From the NCBI GenBank assembly GCA_902803305.1, contig CADCPL010000100.1:1-6531 (forward strand): a stretch of DNA of 6,531 bases. Reading direction: 5' to 3'. Every line of letters starts with the position of its first letter. The stretch's first letter is position 1. A program made the translations under genes and the position numbers. Below are positions 1 through 5,632 of this stretch, piece by piece. Under the pieces are notes generated by a model. That model was not told the origin of the DNA. It made no database searches and saw only the letters and a list, made by a program, of their open reading frames with translations. The DNA comes from an uncultured Lachnospiraceae bacterium. GTDB lineage: Bacteria; Bacillota; Clostridia; Lachnospirales; Lachnospiraceae.

Positions 1-385
1 GGTGAAGTTCTACGGAAGGCTTCCGGTCGAGGAGATGCCGAGGTTTTATGACATGGCGGATGCGATGATCGTTACGCTTGCCGATAATGACACGATAAGC
101 TATACGCTCCCCGGCAAGATCCAGTCGTATATGGCGGCAGGAAAACCGGTGATAGCAGCTGCAAACGGAGAAACAAGAGCCGTCATAGAAGACAGCGGAT
201 GCGGCATGTGCGCACCTGCGGAGGATGAAAAAGCATTTGCGGCAGTTGCGGATAAAATGGCCGCGTCATCTGACCGTGCCGTTATGGGAGAAAGATCGAG
301 AAAATATTATAACGAACACTTTACGAAAAAAGAGCATGTCGACCTGATCGAAGAAATGCTTGAGGGCTTACGGGAGAGAAGATAA
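1..385 (+). CDS. Glycosyltransferase, GT4-like, C-terminal part (5' end outside window)
   Basis: The window opens inside this gene; the GTG at base 2 is read as an internal valine codon, because the protein begins in the middle of a GT-B fold with no leader. The 127 visible residues form the C-terminal, nucleotide-sugar-binding half. A 'FYGRLPVEEMPRFYDMAD' segment at residues 3-20 is followed by 'TLPGKIQSYMAAGKPVIAA' at about residues 35-53. This is the donor-site region of a GT4 subgroup that includes WbuB-like enzymes of capsule and O-antigen synthesis. Such enzymes transfer a sugar from a nucleotide donor onto a lipid-linked glycan at the cytoplasmic face of the membrane. About two thirds of a usual 390-410 residue protein lies upstream. 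The TAA stop is followed by a single base and then the GTG start of the next gene, so the two are almost certainly co-transcribed and probably translationally coupled. Acceptor and sugar are unknown. Confidence 0.85.
   Translation, partial: VKFYGRLPVEEMPRFYDMADAMIVTLADNDTISYTLPGKIQSYMAAGKPVIAAANGETRAVIEDSGCGMCAPAEDEKAFAAVADKMAASSDRAVMGERSRKYYNEHFTKKEHVDLIEEMLEGLRERR
372..378 (+). promoter_or_regulatory. Ribosome binding site selecting the GTG start at 387
   Basis: GGGAGAG lies inside the end of the upstream glycosyltransferase gene, 8 bases before GTG 387. It supports GTG 387 over the in-frame TTG at 360, which lacks a good Shine-Dalgarno match. Starting at 387 also puts the first beta strand (ITAIILT) at residue 4, as is usual in this family. 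Confidence 0.6.
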
Positions 386-386
386 A

Positions 387-1244
387 GTGGCAGATATAAC
401 CGCGATCATTCTGACGAAGAATGAAGAAGCGAACATAGAAAAGTGCATAAAGTCGATAAAGCCGATAGTAAAGAGGATCGTCGTTGTAGATTCGGGAAGT
501 ACGGATGGGACCGTGCGTATTGCGTCGGAACTCGGCGCAGAGATACTCGTTAACGAGATGAAACCGTTCCTGTATGCGAAGCAGTTCCTCTACGGTATGG
601 AACATGCCCATATAGATACAAAGTGGGTATTTCGGATCGATGCGGACGAAGAACTGACGCAGCAGTCGGCGGCAGAGATAGAGAAGCTGTGCAATGAGAA
701 TGAAGAGACTGACGTTAACGGTATAGTCGTAAGATTCGAAGTAAACTTCATGGGAAGGCCGATCCGTCACGGAGGAGTGTACCCTCTTCGAAAACTCCTT
801 CTGTTCAAATACGGCAAGGGTACGATAGAAGACAGATGCATGGACGAGCACTGCATCCTCTTTGAAGGAAGGAGTGTCGAGGTTTCATGTGACAGCCTGC
901 ATCATGATGACAAGGGACTTTCGGCCTGGATCGAAAAGCATAATAATTACTCCACGAGAGAGATGATGGATTATTTTAACAGCACGCGCGCCGAAGATGC
1001 CGATGCGGCGACGGGCATGCAGAAGCTTGATAGCAAGGCGCGCTTTAAGAGGTTCCTCCGCTGGAAGATATACTACAGGCTTCCCGCAGGTTTTCGGGCG
1101 TACGCATATTATTTTTACCGATACTACATACGGCTTGGATTTCTTGACGGCAGGGAAGGAAAGATATTCTGCTTCATGCAGGCCTACTGGTACAGGTTCC
1201 TTGTGGACGCCAAGATCTACGAAGAAAGCAAAAAAGGCAAATAA
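387..1244 (+). CDS. Glycosyltransferase family 2, WaaE/LgtF-like
   Basis: A 285-residue GT-A fold enzyme. The N-terminus 'ITAIILTKNEEANIEKC' (4-20) is the nucleotide-binding first strand. 'VVVDSGSTDGT' (32-42) holds the conserved Asp of the UDP-sugar site, and 'RIDADEEL' (83-90) supplies the DxD metal site (D85/D87). 'RHGGVYP' (127-133), 'DEH' (153-155) and a later 'LHHDD' (171-175) lie where this group has acceptor-side and catalytic residues. The C-terminus (about 225-280) is rich in Arg, Lys and Tyr and contains 'GFLDGREGK', a signature of the WaaE/LgtF-like beta-glucosyltransferase group; it probably lies against the membrane. The likely role is adding a hexose, perhaps glucose, to a lipid-linked surface glycan, but donor and acceptor are inference. 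Start is GTG 387, one base after the preceding TAA. The length suits the family and no lesion is seen. It is the middle gene of a three-glycosyltransferase run. Confidence 0.88.
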   Translation: MADITAIILTKNEEANIEKCIKSIKPIVKRIVVVDSGSTDGTVRIASELGAEILVNEMKPFLYAKQFLYGMEHAHIDTKWVFRIDADEELTQQSAAEIEKLCNENEETDVNGIVVRFEVNFMGRPIRHGGVYPLRKLLLFKYGKGTIEDRCMDEHCILFEGRSVEVSCDSLHHDDKGLSAWIEKHNNYSTREMMDYFNSTRAEDADAATGMQKLDSKARFKRFLRWKIYYRLPAGFRAYAYYFYRYYIRLGFLDGREGKIFCFMQAYWYRFLVDAKIYEESKKGK

Positions 1245-1259
1245 CTGAAGACGCAATAC

Positions 1260-1265
1260 GGGAGG
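1260..1265 (+). promoter_or_regulatory. Ribosome binding site for the GT4 gene at 1270
   Basis: GGGAGG, 4 bases before ATG 1270. The match is strong but the spacing is a little short. It fixes the start of the downstream glycosyltransferase. Confidence 0.75.
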
Positions 1266-1269
1266 AAAA

Positions 1270-2397
1270 ATGAGAAAGGTTCTGATAATTACGGGAAGAT
1301 ATGTGCCGGGATTTCGTGACGGAGGTCCCGTGCGATCAATACTGAATCTGACGGAGTGGCTCGGAGAAGAATACGATATCCGCATCATGTGCCTGGACAG
1401 GGATCACGGTGACAGCGCGCCGTATCCGAACATCAGAAGAGATGAGTACAATGAAGTCGGCCGTGCCAAAGTCTGGTACACGGAGAATTTCTCGGAGGAC
1501 GCCATCCTTAAGCTGTCCGAAGATGTTGATGTACTGTATTGCTGCGGACCGTACAGTGATTATGCGCGAACTGCCATGAAACTGAAAAAACAGGGCAGCA
1601 TCAAAGCGCCGCTCTATATAGCTTCCATGGGATCTTTTTCGCCGGAGGCGTTTAAGATAAAAGGCTTCAAGAAGCGCATGTTCATTACTTACATGAAGAT
1701 GTCGGGCATGTTCGATAATGTGATCTGGTCCGTCACATCCGAAAGGGAAAAGGATGAGCTTAAAAGCATCGTCGGAGATTGCCGCTGCGTGATCGCCACC
1801 GATCTTCCGAGACGCGGGAGCGCGGAGCACCGCCATGAAAAAGTACAGGGCGAGCTCAGACTCGTGTTCATATCGCGTATATGCGTCAAGAAAAACCTTA
1901 TCGCGGTTCCGGAGATACTAAGACTCCTGGGTGATGACATCAGGATAAAGTTTGATATATACGGCACCGACGAAGACCATGATTATCTGGAGAAATGTAT
2001 GGCAGCTCTTGACCGTCTCAAAAAGACGCATCCTCTCATCAAATGGGAGTACAAGGGCGAGGCCGACAGCAACGAAGTCCCGGGGATATTTGCGGATTAC
2101 GATGCGTTCCTGTTCCCGACGCTTGGTGAAAATTACGGTCACGTCATAGAAGAGAGCCTTGCGGCGGGATGCATTCCGGTCATAAGCGATACGACGCCGT
2201 GGACGGATCTTGAGGAAAAGGACTGCGGCTATGTATGTTCACTTCGGAGCGGAGATGATTTTGTGAGCGCACTTACGGAGCTTGCCGCCATGGATGAAGA
2301 GACGCTGTCGAAAAAGAGGATAAGCTGCAGCAGATATATCGAGCTTGCAGGCGACAAAAGCGTTCGGGAGTCGGGATACCGGAAGATATTCGGCTGA
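1270..2397 (+). CDS. Glycosyltransferase family 4 (GT-B fold)
   Basis: A complete 375-residue protein. The N-terminal half begins 'KVLIITGRYVPGFRDGGPVR' (3-22), with the Gly-rich loop typical of GT4 enzymes and no signal peptide or membrane segment. The C-terminal half starts near residue 196 with 'LVFISRICVKKN' (198-209), the Arg/Lys diphosphate-binding motif. It continues through 'FDIYGTDED' (228-236) to the EX7E motif 'ENYGHVIEE' (E287 and E295), and then 'SLAAGCIPVISDTTPW' (296-311). These are the donor-binding hallmarks of retaining GT4 transferases. It likely adds one sugar to a cell-surface polysaccharide intermediate in the cytoplasm; the linkage cannot be told. It lies 25 bases after the GT2 gene, has its own ribosome binding site, and is the last gene before a terminator, so it probably closes the glycan operon. 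Fold and family are clear; the specific product is not. Confidence 0.9.
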   Translation: MRKVLIITGRYVPGFRDGGPVRSILNLTEWLGEEYDIRIMCLDRDHGDSAPYPNIRRDEYNEVGRAKVWYTENFSEDAILKLSEDVDVLYCCGPYSDYARTAMKLKKQGSIKAPLYIASMGSFSPEAFKIKGFKKRMFITYMKMSGMFDNVIWSVTSEREKDELKSIVGDCRCVIATDLPRRGSAEHRHEKVQGELRLVFISRICVKKNLIAVPEILRLLGDDIRIKFDIYGTDEDHDYLEKCMAALDRLKKTHPLIKWEYKGEADSNEVPGIFADYDAFLFPTLGENYGHVIEESLAAGCIPVISDTTPWTDLEEKDCGYVCSLRSGDDFVSALTELAAMDEETLSKKRISCSRYIELAGDKSVRESGYRKIFG

Positions 2398-2423
2398 CGA
2401 TCCCCCAAATATGAAAAACTGAC

Positions 2424-2450
2424 TAAAGATTCCGCACAATTATCCGATAT
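2424..2450 (+). promoter_or_regulatory. Candidate sigma-D (sigma-28/FliA-type) flagellar promoter
   Basis: TAAA (2424-2427), a 15-base spacer, then TCCGATAT (2443-2450). The Bacillus sigma-D consensus is TAAA-N15-GCCGATAT, so 11 of 12 positions match with exact spacing. The longer form TAAAGATT-N11-TCCGATAT also resembles the enteric FliA consensus TAAAGTTT-N11-GCCGATAA. Transcription would start near 2457. The site lies between a glycan operon and an operon with three flagellar genes and points toward the latter, which fits its expected role. A terminator-like hairpin begins only about 15 bases after the predicted start. Not tested experimentally. Confidence 0.65.
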
Positions 2451-2470
2451 ATATTACAGATATGCAGGGA

Positions 2471-2517
2471 AGCAGTTTAAAACGGATGGAACCGATCTCG
2501 TTTTAGGCTGTTTTTTT
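2471..2517 (+). terminator. Rho-independent terminator (long hairpin plus T7)
   Basis: Arm 2473-2487 pairs with 2495-2510: CAG/CTG at the base, two G-U wobbles, TAAAACG/CGTTTTA, a one-base bulge at 2498, then GAT/ATC closing a 7-base loop (2488-2494). That gives 15 base pairs. Seven T follow directly (2511-2517), and pairing can extend two more bases into them (2471-2472). It lies 74 bases after the stop of the last glycosyltransferase and would end the glycan operon. It also lies just downstream of the candidate sigma-D promoter, so it would affect that transcript too. Confidence 0.8.
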
Positions 2518-2534
2518 GTACTTTGCCGTACTTT
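2518..2534 (+). repeat. Direct repeat GTACTTT x2, 10-bp period
   Basis: GTACTTT at 2518-2524 and again at 2528-2534, one helical turn apart, just upstream of the sigma-A -35 box at 2541. It could be an activator or repressor half-site pair, or chance in AT-rich DNA. Confidence 0.35.
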
Positions 2535-2540
2535 TTAGAA

Positions 2541-2569
2541 TTGAAAATAAAAATGCGTTGCGGTATACT
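2541..2569 (+). promoter_or_regulatory. Sigma-A promoter of the mreB-flagellar rod operon
   Basis: TTGAAA (2541-2546), a 17-base spacer, then TATACT (2564-2569): five of six matches in each box with ideal spacing. The start would be near 2576, giving a leader of about 38 nt before ATG 2614. It lies downstream of the terminator, so it can drive mreB and the rod genes independently of both the glycan operon and the candidate sigma-D promoter. Confidence 0.8.
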
Positions 2570-2582
2570 ATATCTTGAATAA

Positions 2583-2594
2583 TTTTGTACAAAA
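2583..2594. promoter_or_regulatory. Perfect 12-bp palindrome, candidate operator
   Basis: TTTTGTACAAAA is a perfect palindrome centred about 20 bases after the -10 box and 20 before the ribosome binding site, a position where a bound repressor could block transcription. Its left half, TTTTGTAC, also occurs at 2514-2521, upstream of the -35 box. No specific regulator is recognised. Confidence 0.35.
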
Positions 2595-2613
2595 GCATTG
2601 AAAGGGGAAAGAC

Positions 2614-3612
2614 ATGCTTTATTCGGATATAGGTATAGATCTGGGAACCGCAAGCGTTCTTGTGTACGTGAGGGGTCGCGGTGTTGTGCTCAAGGAGCCT
2701 TCGGTAATAGCTCTTGATACGGACACCAACACGATAAGGGCGATAGGTGAAGAAGCCAGAATGATGCTGGGACGTACTCCCGGAAACATAGTAGCCATAA
2801 GACCGCTCAGACAGGGAGTTATCTCGGATTACACGACTACCGAGAAGATGCTCAAGTATTTCATCCAGAAGGCAGTGGGAAGGAAGAACTTCCGTAAGCC
2901 GAGGATCAGCGTATGCGTACCTTCGGGAGTTACCGAGGTTGAGAAGAAGGCAGTTGAAGATGCTACGTACCAGGCAGGAGCCAGATACGTTGAGATCATA
3001 GAAGAGCCTATAGCCGCAGCGATCGGTGCAGGTATCGATATCGGAAGACCGTGCGGCAACATGATAGTCGATATAGGCGGTGGCACGACCGATATAGCGG
3101 TCATTTCACTCGGAGGCGCGGTAGTCTCCACCTCGATCAAAGTCGCCGGGGATGATTTTGACGAAGCGATCGTCAGATACATGAGAAAGAAGCACAATCT
3201 GCTCATCGGTGACAATACGGCCGAGGATATCAAGATCAAGATAGGAACGGCGTTCAAACGCCCGGAAATAGAGTACCTTGAGGTTACGGGACGTAACCTC
3301 GTAACAGGATTGCCGAGGACCGTTAAGGTTTCATCGGAGGAAACGGAAGAAGCGCTTCGTGATACGACGGGTCAGGTGGTTGAAGCCATCCACTCCGTTC
3401 TCGAGAGAACTCCCCCGGAGCTTGCTGCAGACATAGCGGCAAGGGGTATCGTTCTTACAGGCGGCGGGAGCCTCCTCAGAGGGCTTGAGGACCTGATCGC
3501 TTACAAGACCGGTATCAATACGATGACAGCTGAAGATCCGATGACGGCCGTGGCAATAGGAACAGGAAAATACGTGGAATTCCTCGCCGGTTATACGGAC
3601 AATTTCGGTTAA
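2614..3612 (+). CDS. mreB: Rod shape-determining protein, MreB/Mbl family (bacterial actin)
   Basis: A 332-residue bacterial actin that forms ATP-dependent filaments on the inner face of the membrane and guides the machinery of lateral wall synthesis. Length is normal (330-345). Actin motifs are in order: phosphate 1 'DIGIDLGTASVLVYV' (5-19), 'CVPSGVTEVEKKAV' (101-114), 'IIEEPIAAAIGAG' (128-140), phosphate 2 'DIGGGTTDIAVIS' (153-165), 'GRNLVTGLPRTV' (226-237), and the adenosine motif 'GIVLTGGGSLLRG' (278-290). ATG 2614 is preceded by AAAGGGG (2601-2607), 6 bases away. Placement just ahead of two FlgF/FlgG-type genes matches mbl-flhO-flhP of Bacillus, so this is more likely the Mbl-type paralogue than the MreB of an mreBCD cluster; sequence alone does not settle that. 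A sigma-A and possibly a sigma-D promoter lie upstream. A perfect 9-bp hairpin occurs within the gene at 3280-3300. Confidence 0.95.
   Translation: MLYSDIGIDLGTASVLVYVRGRGVVLKEPSVIALDTDTNTIRAIGEEARMMLGRTPGNIVAIRPLRQGVISDYTTTEKMLKYFIQKAVGRKNFRKPRISVCVPSGVTEVEKKAVEDATYQAGARYVEIIEEPIAAAIGAGIDIGRPCGNMIVDIGGGTTDIAVISLGGAVVSTSIKVAGDDFDEAIVRYMRKKHNLLIGDNTAEDIKIKIGTAFKRPEIEYLEVTGRNLVTGLPRTVKVSSEETEEALRDTTGQVVEAIHSVLERTPPELAADIAARGIVLTGGGSLLRGLEDLIAYKTGINTMTAEDPMTAVAIGTGKYVEFLAGYTDNFG
3280..3300 (+). repeat. Intragenic perfect inverted repeat (9-bp arms, 3-base loop)
   Basis: GAGGTTACG (3280-3288) and CGTAACCTC (3292-3300) are perfect complements around the loop GGA, inside mreB codons for E223-L229. 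A G-U pair extends the stem by one. No T run follows, so it is not a terminator. The encoded protein segment is conserved in the family, so chance is possible. Confidence 0.5.
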
Positions 3613-3651
3613 GCTTTGCGAGGGGATGAAGCGCAGAAAAAGGGGTAACGT

Positions 3652-4425
3652 ATGGTTAAGGGACTGTATACGGCTGCAACCGGAATGGTGAACGAGCAGA
3701 GGAGAGTCGACGTTCTGGCCAACAATCTGGCCAATTCATCGACTACCGGATTCAAGGCAGAAGGATCCACATCCGAAGCTTTTTACGATGTACTTGCTTA
3801 TAAGATCAAGGATACATCGGAACCGTTTGAAGCCAGAAAACTGGGAGCCATGAATCTCGGTGTCAAGATAGGGGAGACTTACACGGATTATTCGGAAGGT
3901 TCATTCGTGACCACGGGTAATGATTATGATATGGCGATAAGCGGCAAGGGATTTTTTGCCATAGAGTTCACGGCCAAGGACGGAACTGTTTCCACCAAGT
4001 ATACGAGGGCCGGAGATTTCATAGTCAATACTAACGGAGATCTTGTCAACAAGAACGGTGACTACGTTCTTGACATAAACGGACAGCACATCAAGCTCGA
4101 TCCCATCATCAAGCCCACCATGGGACTTAACGGGACGATATATCAGAACGGTAATGCGGTCGCAACGATACAGGTTCAGGACTTTCAGGATTACAACTAT
4201 CTGAAGAAGTACGGAGAGAACTATTACGATGTCGTTGAGGGCGCAACACCGGTAGAATCCACAGCAACAATCTATAACGGGATGCTTGAAGCATCCAATG
4301 TACAGACGGTCAAGGAAATGGTCAACCTGATCAACTATCAGCGTGCGTATGATACGAACCAGAAGATGATACAGGCGCATAACGAAACACTTGATGTGGC
4401 AGTCAACCAGCTTGGAAAAGTATAG
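3652..4425 (+). CDS. flgF: Flagellar rod protein, FlgF/FlhO-like
   Basis: A 257-residue axial protein of the flagellar rod, exported by the flagellar type III apparatus without a cleaved signal. The N-terminal rod domain carries 'ANNLANSSTTGFKAE' (23-37), the family signature. The middle has 'DYSEGSFVTTGNDYDMAISG' (79-98), 'GKGFFAI' (98-104) and 'YTRAGDFIVNTNGDLV' (117-132). The C-terminal domain has 'GMLEASNVQTVKEMVNLI' (210-227) and 'NYQRAYDTNQKMIQ' (228-241). The two ends form the coiled core of the rod. It is the shorter and more divergent of two neighbouring rod genes and comes first, like FlhO of Bacillus, so FlgF/FlhO is preferred to FlgG. ATG 3652 is preceded by AAAAAGGGG (3637-3645). 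The gene starts 39 bases after mreB and ends 37 bases before flgG, with no terminator on either side. Confidence 0.88.
   Translation: MVKGLYTAATGMVNEQRRVDVLANNLANSSTTGFKAEGSTSEAFYDVLAYKIKDTSEPFEARKLGAMNLGVKIGETYTDYSEGSFVTTGNDYDMAISGKGFFAIEFTAKDGTVSTKYTRAGDFIVNTNGDLVNKNGDYVLDINGQHIKLDPIIKPTMGLNGTIYQNGNAVATIQVQDFQDYNYLKKYGENYYDVVEGATPVESTATIYNGMLEASNVQTVKEMVNLINYQRAYDTNQKMIQAHNETLDVAVNQLGKV
4280..4296. repeat. Intragenic 17-bp dyad in flgF
   Basis: GGATGCTT and AAGCATCC (8-bp arms) are separated by one base, within the codons for GMLEAS, a conserved protein motif. As RNA it would form a 6-bp stem with a 5-base loop. A regulatory role is doubtful. Confidence 0.35.
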
Positions 4426-4448
4426 GCGGAGTAGATAGGAAGGACAGT

Positions 4449-4457
4449 TAAGGAGGT
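4449..4457 (+). promoter_or_regulatory. Strong ribosome binding site for flgG
   Basis: TAAGGAGGT, a near-complete match to the 16S rRNA 3' end, with AGGAGG 6 bases before ATG 4463. It is the strongest site in the window and suggests high translation of the distal rod protein, which is needed in many copies. Confidence 0.85.
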
Positions 4458-4462
4458 AATTT

Positions 4463-5281
4463 ATGGTTAGAGCATTATGGAGCGGTGCATCGGGAATGAT
4501 CGCGCAGCAGACCAACGTTGATACCATCGCCAACAACCTGGCGAATGTTAATACCGTGGGATACAAGACAGAGCAGAATGAGTTCAAGTCCCTCCTGTAT
4601 CAGGAGATACAGACGAGGACCACTACCGCTAACGGTATCCAGAAGCCGGTAGGAGCACAGGTTGGACTTGGTGTTCGTAACGCTGCCATCACATCGGAGT
4701 TCACCCAGGGTGCATTCCAGGCTTCGGAGAGCTCTACAAGCTTTGCAATAAGCGGCGAGGGATTTTTCGCCCTTAACAATAACGGCAAGACGGTGTATAC
4801 GCGAAACGGTGATTTTCACTTTGCTATCGGTCCGGGCAACCAGATGTGGCTGACATCATCAGACGGTTATCCGGTGCTTAACACAACGGGTCAGCCTATA
4901 ACGATACCTGCGGATTATATCGCCAACAAGGTTCAGGTGGATGCAAACGGACAGCTTACATATCCCGACGCTAACAACAACCAGCAGCCGATAGCGGGAA
5001 TGCAGATAGGTCTGTTCCAGTTCCAGAATCCGAGCGGACTGTTCAAGACGGGCGGTACGATGTATCTTCCGACGGAAGCTTCGGGTGCTGCTCTTAACGA
5101 GGCAACGAACGCCAACCTTACGAAATCCGAGGTGCGCCAGGGATACCTTGAGAGCTCGAATGTTCAGGTTGCTGATGAAATGGTCAATCTGATCATCGCA
5201 CAGCGTGCATATGAGCTCAATTCAAAAGTCATAACAACATCCGATTCGATGCTGCAGGTTGCAAACGATCTTAAGAGGTAA
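4463..5281 (+). CDS. flgG: Flagellar distal rod protein FlgG (FlhP-like)
   Basis: A 272-residue rod protein close to the usual FlgG length of about 260-270. The N-terminal domain has 'SGASGMIAQQTNVDTIANNL' (7-26) and 'ANVNTVGYKTEQNEFKSLLY' (27-46). 'QKPVGAQVGLGVR' (60-72) is a segment typical of FlgG rather than hook protein FlgE. The central part has 'FTQGAFQASESSTSFAISGE' (80-99) and 'GFFAL' (100-104). The C-terminal domain has 'GYLESSNVQVADEMVNLI' (227-244) and 'IAQRAYELNSKVI' (245-257). FlgG builds the distal rod between the FlgF level and the hook. In Gram-positive cells it crosses thick peptidoglycan without P or L rings. The gene follows flgF as a likely tandem duplicate, and its stop is only 3 bases before the next gene. 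Confidence 0.93.
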   Translation: MVRALWSGASGMIAQQTNVDTIANNLANVNTVGYKTEQNEFKSLLYQEIQTRTTTANGIQKPVGAQVGLGVRNAAITSEFTQGAFQASESSTSFAISGEGFFALNNNGKTVYTRNGDFHFAIGPGNQMWLTSSDGYPVLNTTGQPITIPADYIANKVQVDANGQLTYPDANNNQQPIAGMQIGLFQFQNPSGLFKTGGTMYLPTEASGAALNEATNANLTKSEVRQGYLESSNVQVADEMVNLIIAQRAYELNSKVITTSDSMLQVANDLKR

Positions 5282-5284
5282 TGT

Positions 5285-5626
5285 ATGGACATAGGAAGCT
5301 TATACTCTGATTATCTGACACAAACAGCTACAAAGGCGAGCAATCTCGAAAGAACGCTTTCCGGCAATAACAGGGAGAAGTCCGATGACGAACTCCTTGA
5401 TGCCTGCAAACAGTTTGAGGCGTATTTCTACGAGCAGGTCTTCAAGAACATGCAGAAGGCCATGGTCCCGTCCGATGAATCCGACCCCAATCATACGCTC
5501 GTTGACTATTACAAGGAGAACCTTATCGCCGAGTACAGTAAGGAGATAGTCAATCAGAGCGGAGGCGGAAGCAATACTCTTGCTCAGCAGTTATATGAAC
5601 AGATGAAGAGGAACAATTCAGTTTAA
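5285..5626 (+). CDS. flgJ: Flagellar rod-binding protein, FlgJ N-terminal-type (no muramidase)
   Basis: A 113-residue protein consisting of the rod-binding domain alone. 'ELLDACKQFEAYFYEQVFKN' (36-55) and 'MQKAMVPSD' (56-64) match the FlgJ 'aA.qFEa.f...l...M' helix. 'AEYSKEIVNQSGGGSNTLAQ' (82-101) matches the 'ma..la..gGiGLA..l' end of the domain. FlgJ caps the growing rod so that rod subunits assemble in order. The C-terminal muramidase of the enteric protein is absent, as is common outside the gamma- and beta-proteobacteria, so wall opening must come from another enzyme. The ribosome binding site AAGAGG (5273-5278) lies within the end of flgG, 6 bases before ATG 5285, indicating translational coupling. 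The overlapping ATG at 5281 is in another frame. Family assignment is good, though the sequence is short. Confidence 0.82.
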   Translation: MDIGSLYSDYLTQTATKASNLERTLSGNNREKSDDELLDACKQFEAYFYEQVFKNMQKAMVPSDESDPNHTLVDYYKENLIAEYSKEIVNQSGGGSNTLAQQLYEQMKRNNSV

Positions 5627-5632
5627 GATCTG

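Noticed and set aside
80..87. GCCGATAA, an exact FliA-type -10 box inside the first glycosyltransferase
   Set aside because: There is no TAAA 15 bases upstream, so it is coding sequence.
360..386. TTG at 360 as an alternative, earlier start for the GT2 gene
   Set aside because: It would overlap the upstream gene by 26 bases, adds nine residues not typical of the family, and has a poorer ribosome binding site than GTG 387.
448..468. TAAA followed by GCCGATAG in the GT2 gene, resembling a sigma-D promoter
   Set aside because: The spacer is 9 bases rather than 14-16, and it lies within a coding region.
321..851. Minus-strand open frame of 176 codons opposite the GT2 gene
   Set aside because: It is a shadow of a clear glycosyltransferase, with no family signature and no promoter or ribosome binding site seen.
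3088..3095. ACCGATAT in mreB, similar to a sigma-D -10 box
   Set aside because: No TAAA at the right distance; it encodes the conserved TDI of phosphate motif 2.
3613..3651. Possible hairpin or terminator between mreB and flgF
   Set aside because: Only about four consecutive base pairs (TGCG/CGCA) form and no T run follows, so the genes are most likely co-transcribed.
3901..4587. Long open frames on the minus strand, for example 228 codons opposite flgF/flgG
   Set aside because: They lie opposite well-identified genes, have no ribosome binding site or recognisable domain, and their predicted proteins are rich in residues expected from complementary codons.
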